DNA of 64,000 bases from 20CM-2-65-7 sp963830455. Its GTDB lineage: Bacteria; Gemmatimonadota; Gemmatimonadetes; Gemmatimonadales; GWC2-71-9. Below, in pieces: positions 26,732 through 34,655 of the stretch. The notes beneath the pieces were generated by a model. That model searched no databases. It was given only the letters and a program-made list of their open reading frames with translations, and was not told where the DNA came from. Position numbers and translations under genes: made by a program. The DNA is taken from the NCBI GenBank assembly GCA_963830455.1, contig CAWHMT010000002.1, positions 930,001 to 994,000 on the forward strand, read 5' to 3'. The number at the start of each line of letters is the position of its first letter. The first letter of the stretch is position 1.

Positions 26732-28144
26732 ACAAAAGATGAAAGGATCCCAACGAGCACAGTGACGGCAGTGCCCAGCGGCACGTACCACGGCCACGCG
26801 AGCCCGGGGAGCATGCGCGGAGCTGGGAACGCCGAGGACCACAGGAATCAGGAATGCGACACCGCTGAGGATCGCGATGACGACATCGACCTGTCGCGTG
26901 CGTTGCCACAAGCCGCCCAGCAGATAGCTCCCGAGCAATCCGCCATAGGTGATAGACGCGATCGACAACGCGAGGACGACAACGGGGGTGTTTCGATTCC
27001 TGAACAGCATCGCTCCGCCGACCAGGATGGCCGCCCAGAGCAGCGTCATTCCGCGTCCCACTTGAGCAGATGCTCGGTGTCGGTTCTGCCCGTCAGCGGC
27101 GCATAGAAGTCGTGCGTGCTCGCTGACGCGAGTGAGTTCAGCGACGAGCTGACCGTGCTCATGGCGGCGGCGAGAATCACCGCGACCACCAGACCAGCGA
27201 TGCCCGCTGGAAGGCGCTCGATCGACGAACGTCGGATAGATCGCGTCCGCGGCGAGATCGGGGCGGTCCGCGCCGGCCATCCACAGGGTGGTCCCGACGA
27301 ACAGAAACAGGGCGAATTGGGCGATGATGAACACGCCCGATCCGATGAAGGCACGCCTGGCAGTCCGCGAGATCGCGGGACGCCAGCAGTCGCTGCACGA
27401 TGAGGTGATCGGTGCCGTGCGATGCGGCCGACAACAGGCCACCCCCGATCAGACCACCCCAGAGCGTGTAGGTACGCGTGAACGAGAAGGCGGGATCGAT
27501 GACGCGGTGAGCTTTGCCGGCGCTCCACGCTCGGCGAATGCGTGGACCGGATCGTGCATCGCGATGAGGAAGGTCGCGATCGCGCCGAGCAGTAGAAGAC
27601 GAGTTGAATCACGTCCACCCAGACCACGGCGCCGAAGCCCGCCCACCCACGTGTAGAAGACCGTGACGATGCCGATCGCAAGAATGCCCGCCGGGATGCT
27701 CCACTGTGTGATGATCGCGAGCGGGATCGCGGTCGCAACACGCGCACTCCGTCACCGAGGGCGCGCGTGAGAGAAAGGCGCCCGATGCGATTCGGCGAGT
27801 CGCGAGCCGAACCGATGCTCCAGCCGCTGGTACGCGGTGTCTTGCGTGCCTCGAAATAGCCCGGGCAGGAGCAGGCTCGCGACGCCGATGCGGCCGACGA
27901 GGTAGCCGAACGCGATTTGCAGGAATGTGAGATTGCCGCCGAGCCGCGATGACCGGGGACGCTGATGACGGTGAGAGCCGAGGTCTCGGTCGCGACGATC
28001 GAGAACATGATCGCCCACCAGGGAAGCCCGCGGTGGCCGAGGAAATAGTCCGACGCGTCGCTCTGCCGTCCCGCGAGCAGCAACCCCGAAGACGATGACC
28101 GCCGCGAAGTAGGCGAGAATGACGGCGACGTCGAGACCGCGCAC
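26709..28144 (-). pseudogene. sodium:solute symporter (SSS family), several frameshifts
   Basis: Fragments of one SSS transporter occur in order on the minus strand but in different frames. The N-terminal VAVILAYFAAVIVFGVAARG begins near 28140. ASDYFLGHRGLPWWAIMFSIVATE lies at about 28050-27980, FLQIAFGYLVGRIGVASLLLPGLF near 27900, and GIAGLVVAVILAAAMSTVSSSLNSLASASTHDFY near 27190-27100. A final part, LLWAAILVGG to VVVLALSIASITYGGLLGSYLLGG, lies near 27040-26920. At least five frame changes are needed. SSS proteins use the Na+ gradient to import sugars, amino acids or sialic acid. Probably inactive, unless the shifts are sequence errors. Confidence 0.75.
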
Positions 28145-28149
28145 GTCTA

Positions 28150-28181
28150 GAAAAGAAAAGAGCCCGCGACGCGCGCGGGCC
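28150..28181 (-). terminator. rho-independent terminator of erpA
   Basis: Read on the minus strand: stem GCCCGCG / CGCGGGC with a five-base loop, followed by TCTTTTCTTTT. It begins about 30 bases after the erpA stop and lies just before the broken symporter. Confidence 0.85.
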
Positions 28182-28211
28182 CTCGACCACCGATTCAGGA
28201 AGGATCAACGC

Positions 28212-28565
28212 TCAGACCGTGAACGACGATCCGCAGCCACATCCACCGGACGCGTTCGGATTCTCGAACGCGAAGCCGGATTCCTGGAAATTGCTCTTGT
28301 AATCGATGACCGTGCCGTTGAGATACTGCGAGCTGAACTCGTCCACGAACAGACGCACGCCGGCGGTCTCGATGACGACGTCATCGGCCGCCGGTTGCTC
28401 TTCGATATTCAGGCTGTAGCGGAAGCCCGAGCACCCGCCCGGTAGCACCGCCACGCGCAGCCCGGCCGAATCCCGCGACACCTTCTCCTCGGCCAGGAAC
28501 TTCTTGACCTCTTCGCCCGCCCGTTCGGTGAGCGTGAGGGTAACGGACCGTTGTGTAGTGCCCAT
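28212..28565 (-). CDS. erpA: iron-sulfur cluster insertion protein (ErpA/IscA/HesB family)
   Basis: 117 residues. The three cluster-binding cysteines of A-type carriers are visible: Cys in LPGGCSGFRYSL (near residue 45) and the C-terminal GGCGCGSSF pair. The family accepts [Fe-S] clusters from scaffolds and hands them to apoproteins. A single gene, preceded by its own start region at 28566 and followed by a strong terminator, so transcribed alone. Confidence 0.92.
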   Translation of the reverse strand: MGTTQRSVTLTLTERAGEEVKKFLAEEKVSRDSAGLRVAVLPGGCSGFRYSLNIEEQPAADDVVIETAGVRLFVDEFSSQYLNGTVIDYKSNFQESGFAFENPNASGGCGCGSSFTV

Positions 28566-28667
28566 TCATATCCTCCAGTCTGGCAGCAACTTAGAGGGTC
28601 GCTGCAACCGTGTCAACGGGGAAGGGACGCTTGCCTAAGTCCCCGCCGCGCCCCCAATTGGAGGCCC

Positions 28668-30424
28668 ATGCGACTCACCATTATCGACTGGCTCGTCATC
28701 GCCGCCTACTTCGCGCTCAACATCGGCATCGGCTTCTACTACAAGGCACGCGCCGGCAAGAGCACGACGGAGTTCTTCCTTTCCGGGCGCAACGTTCCCT
28801 GGTGGCTCGCCGGCACGTCGATGGTTGCGACGACGTTCGCCGCCGACACGCCGCTCGTGGTGACCGGCCTGGTCGCGCGCAACGGCATCGCGGGGAACTG
28901 GATCTGGTGGAGCTTCCTGATGAGCGGGATGCTCACGGTGTTCTTCTACGCCCGGCTGTGGCGCCGCGCCGGCGTGATGACCGACGTCGAGTTCGCCGAG
29001 ATCCGGTACTCGGGCAAACCCGCGGCGTTCCTGCGCGGATTTCGCGCGCTTGTACCTGGGCATTCCGATCAACTGCATCATCCTCGGCTGGGTCAACCTC
29101 GCGATGGTGAAGATCCTCGAGCTGATCTTCGGCATCGGCAAGGTCGAGGCACTGGTCATCGTGCTGGGACTGATCGCGTTGACCTCAGCGATCTCGACGC
29201 TCTCGGGTCTGTGGGGCGTGCTCGTCACGGACATGGTGCAGTTCGTGATCAAGATGGGGATGGTGATCATCCTGGCGGTGTTCGCCGTCGGCGCCGTGGG
29301 CGGCATCGACGTCGATGAAGACCCAGCTCGTGTCCAGCGGCCGCAGCGAGGCCCTGAACATCGTGCCCGATCTCAACTCGGCATGGATGCCGATGATCAC
29401 GTTCCTGGTGTACATCTCCCTCAACTGGTGGGCGACGTGGTACCCCGGCGCCGAGCCGGGGGGCGGCGGCTACGTCGCGCAGCGCATGTTCAGCGCCAAA
29501 GACGAGCGCCATTCGCTGCTCGCGACGCTCTGGTTCAACATCGCCCATTACGCGATCCGGCCCTGGCCCTGGATACTGGTCGGTCTGGCGTCGGTGGTGC
29601 TCTATCCCGGATTGGCGGATCCGGAAACGGGCTACATCCGCGTGATGATCGATCACCTGCCGCCGGCATTGCGCGGCCTGATGGTGGCAGCGTTCGCCGC
29701 CGCGTACATGTCCACGATCGCGACCCAGCTCAATTGGGGCGCCAGCTATCTCGTCAACGATTTCTGGCGCCGCTTTGTGAAGCGCGACAAGAGCGAACAG
29801 TATTACGTACGCGCGTCCCAGCTCGCCACCGTATTGCTCACCGTGATTTCCGGCATCGTGACGTTCTACATGGGCTCGATCGGCGGGGCCTGGAAACTGT
29901 TGATCGTAACGGGCGCCGGCACGGGCGGCGTGCTGTTGCTGCGCTGGTACTGGTGGCGCATCAACGCGTGGAGCGAGGTCTCCGCGATGATCTCGGCCTT
30001 CGTCGTGTCGCTGACGCTCCAACTCGCAGTCGGGATGGACAGCGATAAGCCGAAGGATTTCGCGTGGATCATGATCACCACGGTCGCGATCACGACGGCG
30101 GTCTGGCTTGCGGTCACGTATCTCACGAAGCCGGAACCGCAGCAGACGCTCACCTCGTTCTATCGCCGCACGCGCCCGTCGCGCACCGGTTGGGCGCCGA
30201 TCGCGGCGCTCGCGCCGGACGTGAAAGTCACGTCGAGCGGCCTGGCGAACCTGCTCGACTGGGTGGCGGGCTGCGTGCTGGTCTATGGCGTGCTATTCGG
30301 CGTCGGGAAGCTGCTGCTGCACGATACCGCTCCCGGACTGTTGCTGCTCGGCCTTGCCGCAGTGGGAGGATTCGTGATCTACCGCGATCTGACGAAGCGG
30401 GGCTGGGCTACCGTGGTGGACTGA
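28668..30424 (+). pseudogene. sodium:solute symporter (SSS family) with two single-base frameshifts
   Basis: The start is well placed (GGAGG four bases before ATG 28668), giving RLTIIDWLVIAAYFALNIGIGFYYK and FFLSGRNVPWWLAGTSMVATTFAADTP, standard SSS segments. One extra base near 29050 (RGFRA to LYLGIPINCIILGW) and another near 29312 (VGGID to MKTQLVSSGRS) break the frame. The rest reads intact to 30424. Without these two bases it would be a ~585-residue transporter of about 13 helices. Both are +1 insertions, so sequence error is as likely as decay. The substrate may be a sugar or amino sugar, judging from the murein-salvage neighbours. Confidence 0.8.
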
Positions 30425-31589
30425 ACGCGTCAACGACGAGATCGGCCACGCGCCGGCGCACCTGGAGAATCCTGGTGTTCGCGCGCGTGGGGTTGACGCG
30501 GTTGGACAGCAGAATAATGAAGAGGTCGCGGTCGGGGTCGATCCAGATCGACGTTCCCGTGAATCCGGTGTGACCGAACGCGCGGGGGCCCAGCTTGGTC
30601 CCCGCGCTCGAGTTGTCGGAGGGCGTGTCCCACCCCAGGGCGCGTGAGGATCCCGGCGGGATGTCCTGCCGGCGCGTGAATTCCACCACCAGATCATGCG
30701 GGAGATAGGCGCCACTCGCGCCGGGAGGACGCCCCGGGGGAATGCGGGTGTCGAGCAGCCATTGCGCAAACCTGGCCAGGTCGGGCGCGGTCGAGAACAG
30801 ACCGGCATGCCCCGACACGCCTCCCAGACGACCGGTGTTTTCGTCGTGCACCTCGCCCAGCAGCATCCGGTGCCGAAACGCCGTGTCGGTTTCGGTCGGC
30901 GCGATGCGCGTGCGCCAGCTCTCCGGTGGCAGGTATCGCGTCGATGCCATGCCTAGTGGCGCGAAGACCCGAGCATCGAGGAACGCGTCGATACGCTGGC
31001 CTGAGATCGCTTCCACCGCCTGCGTGAGCGCGATCGCCCCCAGGTCTGAATAGATGAAGGTGTCGCCCGGCTGGCGCAGCAGCGCGGTCGTATCGACCAG
31101 TGCCAATGCTGCTTCTCGGGTCGGAGACTCCGCATACAGGGGTCGCCACGCCGGGAGCCCGGACGAGTGCGTGAGCAGATTTCGCAGCGTCACGCGCTCC
31201 TTTCCCGCTCCCTGAAATGCAGGCACGTACTTCTGAACAGGGGCGCCGAGATCGAGCCTGCCGGAGTCCACGAGCATCATGACCGCCGTCGTGAGCCCGA
31301 TGACTTTGGTCAGCGAGGCGAGATCGTAGATCGTCTGCGGCGTGACCGGCCGGTTATCGCCGAGGCCGTAGTGCCCCACCGCCGTGAGGAGCAGGACGGT
31401 GTCGTGTCGCCCGACGGCCAGCACGGCTCCGGGAAACGAGCTGTCGACCTGGGATCGCAAATAGGCAACGACGAGGTCGAAACGATCGCGTTGCGGCGCG
31501 GCGGGCGGGGCGGGTGCGACCGACGCCGTGCGTGCACCGGCGCACCCGAGCGCCAGCGCGGCGAGCGCACCAGCCGTCCAACCCCTCAC
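30408..31589 (-). CDS. beta-lactamase-fold serine hydrolase lipoprotein, AmiE (YbbE)-like
   Basis: 393 residues. Signal peptide with lipobox LALGCAG at its end. The beta-lactamase/PBP catalytic elements are SLTK (SxxK, near residue 92), YSDLG (YxN-like with Asp) and HTGFTGTS (the KTG-equivalent HTG). In Bacillus subtilis the YbbE/AmiE enzyme of this family removes peptides from MurNAc, next to nagZ and namZ, exactly as here. Other roles (esterase, D-aminopeptidase) cannot be excluded. GTG start overlaps the NagZ stop (GTGA); the 3' end overlaps the SSS gene by 17 bases. Confidence 0.82.
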   Translation of the reverse strand: MRGWTAGALAALALGCAGARTASVAPAPPAAPQRDRFDLVVAYLRSQVDSSFPGAVLAVGRHDTVLLLTAVGHYGLGDNRPVTPQTIYDLASLTKVIGLTTAVMMLVDSGRLDLGAPVQKYVPAFQGAGKERVTLRNLLTHSSGLPAWRPLYAESPTREAALALVDTTALLRQPGDTFIYSDLGAIALTQAVEAISGQRIDAFLDARVFAPLGMASTRYLPPESWRTRIAPTETDTAFRHRMLLGEVHDENTGRLGGVSGHAGLFSTAPDLARFAQWLLDTRIPPGRPPGASGAYLPHDLVVEFTRRQDIPPGSSRALGWDTPSDNSSAGTKLGPRAFGHTGFTGTSIWIDPDRDLFIILLSNRVNPTRANTRILQVRRRVADLVVDAFSPPR

Positions 31590-33346
31590 GGAATGATGAC
31601 GCGCGCGGGCGGCTTCGGCGGCGGCACCGTCGAGTCGGCGACGACGCGCCCGTGCCCGATCGGGTAGGCGGGCGGAATGCGGATGGGGAGTTTGCCGCGG
31701 ATCGGCGACCACCCGAGCAGCGCGCGCGCTGCGGCGCGCTCGGCGGTTCGCACGCCGCTCCAGGCGATGAGGTACGATTTCACCGTGGGCGTCTGGTTCA
31801 GGAGATAGGGGCTGCCCAGCGCGACCAGCACCGTCGGTTTCAGCGAGTCCGTCGCCGTGATGAGGCGCGCGAGGGAGTCCGGCAGCGCGATGAATCCGCG
31901 TCCCGAGATCGGCCGCACGTTCGCCGCGAAGATGACGGTGGGCGCTCGACCGATCACGACGCGCGCCGAATCGTACGACTCAGGTCCCGACATCGGCCAC
32001 AGCCGGAAGAATCCGACGGTATCGCCCCCGGCCCGCAGCAGCTCGAGCATGCGTTGTCCGGCATAGCTGTTGAGCTCGTCGCCATACGCGATGATGGCCA
32101 TGCGGCTGCGCGTGCGACGCAGGCGCTCGATGGTGCCGGCGGTGTCGCGCACCAGCGTGAGCGAGCGCTGCGCGATGTCGTCCGCGGCGTCCGCGAAGGC
32201 TTTCGTGCCGACGATGCGCGCGATCGCATCGAGCGGCACGGTGCGTTGCTTGAAGAGTCCGAGCCCGTGCTTGATCGCCAGCATGCGCCGTACGGAGGCA
32301 TCCAAGCGGGCGGCCGTGATGCGACCCGTCTGCAGCGCGACGAGCATGGACGCGATCGCGGAGTCGGGATCGGCGGGCATGAGGAGTAGATCGGAGCCCG
32401 CCTCGAACGCGCGTACCGCCGCTTCACCCGCGCCGTACTTCGCTACGATCGCGCCCATCTGCAGGGCATCGGTGACCACGAGGCCGCGGAACTTGAGGGA
32501 GTCGCGCAGGACGCCCGTGAGCATCGCAGCGGACAGCGTCGCGGGCGCGTCCCCCGTGAAGGCCGGGAACGCGATGTGGGCACTCATGACGACCTGCGCG
32601 CCGGCGTCGATACCGGCGCGGAATGGTACCAGCTCGATCGAGTCCAACCGGCTATAGCCCGCGCGAATGCTTGGGAGCCCGAGGTGGGAATCCACGTCGG
32701 TGTCGCCGTGCCCCGGAAAGTGCTTGAGCGTGGCGAGCATGCCGTTATCCTGAAGCCCGCGCACATAGGCGCGCACGAGCTTCGCGACGGCGTGCGGATC
32801 TTCGCCGAACGACCGGATGTTGATGATCGGGTTCAACGGATTGTTGTTGACGTCAGCGTCGGGCGCAAAGTTCACGTGAATTCCGACCGCCCGCCCTTCC
32901 AGCGCCGCCACGCGGCCGATCGTGTAGGCGTCGCGCTCGTTCCCCGTCGCGCCGGCGGCCATGATCATGGGGAAGGCGGTCGCGCCGACGACGCGCATGG
33001 CAGCCCCCCATTCGAGGTCGGCCGAAATGAGCAGCGGCAGTTTGGAACGCCGCTGCAGCGTGTTCAGCTTGGACGCGATGTCGTAGGGCCCGCCGACGGA
33101 GATGATGATCCCGCCGACCTCGAGCGTATCCACCCAACGCTTCGCGATCTGAAACGTGCTGTCGTCCAGCGCCGCGTAGGTTCCATTGAGCCACGGGACG
33201 ACGAGCTGCGCTATTTTCTGACGGGGCGTGAGCTTCGCCAGCACGCCGTCCACGGCTGCCACGGGTGTTGGTGCACCGGTCGTAGCCCGGCCGCCGCCAC
33301 AGGCTGCCAGCAGGGTCAGCAACAGGAGTTTATGCGCGCGCATCAT
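31586..33346 (-). CDS. nagZ: beta-N-acetylglucosaminidase, glycoside hydrolase family 3 (NagZ)
   Basis: 586 residues. Lipoprotein signal (lipobox LLAACGG) at the N-terminus. The GH3 domain has the NagZ motif KHFPGHGDTDVDSH, which holds the His/Asp acid-base dyad, and the nucleophile Asp in LVVTDALQMGAI. A C-terminal GH3_C-type domain of ~200 residues follows, as in the long form of NagZ. It releases GlcNAc from muropeptides, here at the outer face or periplasm. The first ATG overlaps the NamZ coding start on the other strand (see 33332). Confidence 0.9.
   Translation of the reverse strand: MMRAHKLLLLTLLAACGGGRATTGAPTPVAAVDGVLAKLTPRQKIAQLVVPWLNGTYAALDDSTFQIAKRWVDTLEVGGIIISVGGPYDIASKLNTLQRRSKLPLLISADLEWGAAMRVVGATAFPMIMAAGATGNERDAYTIGRVAALEGRAVGIHVNFAPDADVNNNPLNPIINIRSFGEDPHAVAKLVRAYVRGLQDNGMLATLKHFPGHGDTDVDSHLGLPSIRAGYSRLDSIELVPFRAGIDAGAQVVMSAHIAFPAFTGDAPATLSAAMLTGVLRDSLKFRGLVVTDALQMGAIVAKYGAGEAAVRAFEAGSDLLLMPADPDSAIASMLVALQTGRITAARLDASVRRMLAIKHGLGLFKQRTVPLDAIARIVGTKAFADAADDIAQRSLTLVRDTAGTIERLRRTRSRMAIIAYGDELNSYAGQRMLELLRAGGDTVGFFRLWPMSGPESYDSARVVIGRAPTVIFAANVRPISGRGFIALPDSLARLITATDSLKPTVLVALGSPYLLNQTPTVKSYLIAWSGVRTAERAAARALLGWSPIRGKLPIRIPPAYPIGHGRVVADSTVPPPKPPARVIIP
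33332..33343. promoter_or_regulatory. palindromic divergent start region of namZ and nagZ
   Basis: The 12-base palindrome ATGCGCGCGCAT carries an ATG for each gene, one on each strand, so both proteins begin (M)MRAH. The coding regions overlap by 15 bases, and the promoters and ribosome-binding sites must lie inside the opposite gene. Confidence 0.7.
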
Positions 33347-34564
33347 CTCGTTGTTTTCGTGTTTGGACTCGCCTGTGGCGCCAGCCGCGCTCCGGCGCCC
33401 GCCGTGCCGGTCCGTCCCGGCATCGAAGTTGTGCTGTCAGATTCGGCGCACCTCATCGCGGGGAAGCGCCTGGGTCTGCTCACCAATCATACAGGAATCG
33501 ATCGTCTGGGACGGCGCGACGCCGATCTCCTGCTTGCAGCACATCGGGGGGGGGGCCGGCTGACCGTGCTGTTCAGCCCGGAACACGGGTTCCGCGGCAC
33601 GGAAGATCGCGAGGGTCTCCCCGATGGCCGAGATTCGGCGACCGGCCTCCCAATCTACAGTCTCTACGGTGGATCGCGTAACGCGGCGCGCGCGGCGCTC
33701 GATTCTATCGACGTCTTGCTGATCGACCTGCAAGACATTGGCGCACGGTTTTACACCTACCCGGCGACGGTGGCGAGTCTGATGCGCGACGCCGCTCAGG
33801 CGCGCAAGCGCGTGATCATCCTCGATCGGCCCGACCCCGTAGGCGGGATTGCGGTGCAGGGAAATGTGCGCGCGCAGCTCGGCGACCCCGACTCCAACCT
33901 GGTCGGCTTTCTACCGATCGCGATGCGGCACGGTATGACCATGGGTGAGTTGGCACGGATGGCGAACGATCTCATGGGACTGAAACTGGATCTCACGGTG
34001 GTGCCGGCATGGGGATGGAAGCGCGAGCTCTTCTACGACGAGACCGGGATGCCCTGGGTGAAACCGTCGCCGAATATGCCCAATCTCGAGAGCGCGCTGC
34101 TGTATCCGGGACTCTGCCTGTTCGAGGGGACCAACGTGTCGGTGGGTCGGGGCACACCGATCGCGTTTCAGGTCATCGGCGCGCCCTGGCTCGATCCCGC
34201 AAAGATTCTCGAGCGGCTGCGGACATCCGGCATCGAGGGGGTGGACGTTGTGGACACGACGTTCACGCCGCTCGCCCCAACCGACGGCAAGTATCCCGGC
34301 GTCGTGCTCCCCGGCCTTCGCATGCGGGTGACCGATCGCGCGCGCTTCGATCCCACGAGGTTTGCCATCACCGTACTTGCGACCCTGCGGGCGGCGCATC
34401 CCGGCGAGTTTGCGTTTCGCGCTTCCCACTTCGACCGCCTGGCAACGGGACCCGAGTTACGGGCCGCGATCGAAGCCGGTCGCGCACCCCGGGAGATCTG
34501 GGAGTCCTGGGCGCTGGATCTCCAGCGATTCCGAGAGAGGCGCGCGCAGTACCTGATCTACTGA
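33332..34564 (+). CDS. namZ: exo-N-acetylmuramidase NamZ (DUF1343, GH171 family), lipoprotein
   Basis: 410 residues. Lipobox FGLACGA in a short signal sequence, then the DUF1343 landmarks: GLLTNHTGID, VLFSPEHGFRG, YSLYGGS, DLQDIGARFYTY and ILDRPDPVGG. The C-terminal half carries LFEGTNVSVGRGT. NamZ removes terminal MurNAc from peptidoglycan chains. It is divergent from nagZ and the two starts overlap. An AGGAG precedes the ATG. A G10 tract at 33546-33555 sits in the codons near residue 73; slippage would truncate the protein. Confidence 0.88.
   Translation: MRAHHLVVFVFGLACGASRAPAPAVPVRPGIEVVLSDSAHLIAGKRLGLLTNHTGIDRLGRRDADLLLAAHRGGGRLTVLFSPEHGFRGTEDREGLPDGRDSATGLPIYSLYGGSRNAARAALDSIDVLLIDLQDIGARFYTYPATVASLMRDAAQARKRVIILDRPDPVGGIAVQGNVRAQLGDPDSNLVGFLPIAMRHGMTMGELARMANDLMGLKLDLTVVPAWGWKRELFYDETGMPWVKPSPNMPNLESALLYPGLCLFEGTNVSVGRGTPIAFQVIGAPWLDPAKILERLRTSGIEGVDVVDTTFTPLAPTDGKYPGVVLPGLRMRVTDRARFDPTRFAITVLATLRAAHPGEFAFRASHFDRLATGPELRAAIEAGRAPREIWESWALDLQRFRERRAQYLIY
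33546..33555 (+). repeat. G10 tract in namZ
   Basis: Ten consecutive G in codons near residue 73, encoding Gly-Gly-Gly in an otherwise conserved region. Loss or gain of one base would shift the frame and end the protein early. Confidence 0.8.
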
Positions 34565-34611
34565 GGTAGGCACTTTCCCAGCTTGCCGAGTCGGCCCCCC
34601 GGCTCCATAAT

Positions 34612-34650
34612 CCTCCCCCCGCCCGTCTTGGTCCGGGCGCGGGGGAGGGG
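34612..34650 (+). promoter_or_regulatory. GC-rich hairpin hiding the ribosome-binding site of the CARDB protease gene
   Basis: The arm 34612-34625 pairs with 34634-34648 (about 14 pairs, one bulge, loop of 8). The 3' arm contains the GGGGGAGGGG Shine-Dalgarno of the ATG at 34656. The helix is very stable, so translation may need active opening. Confidence 0.55.
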
Positions 34651-34655
34651 TCGCC

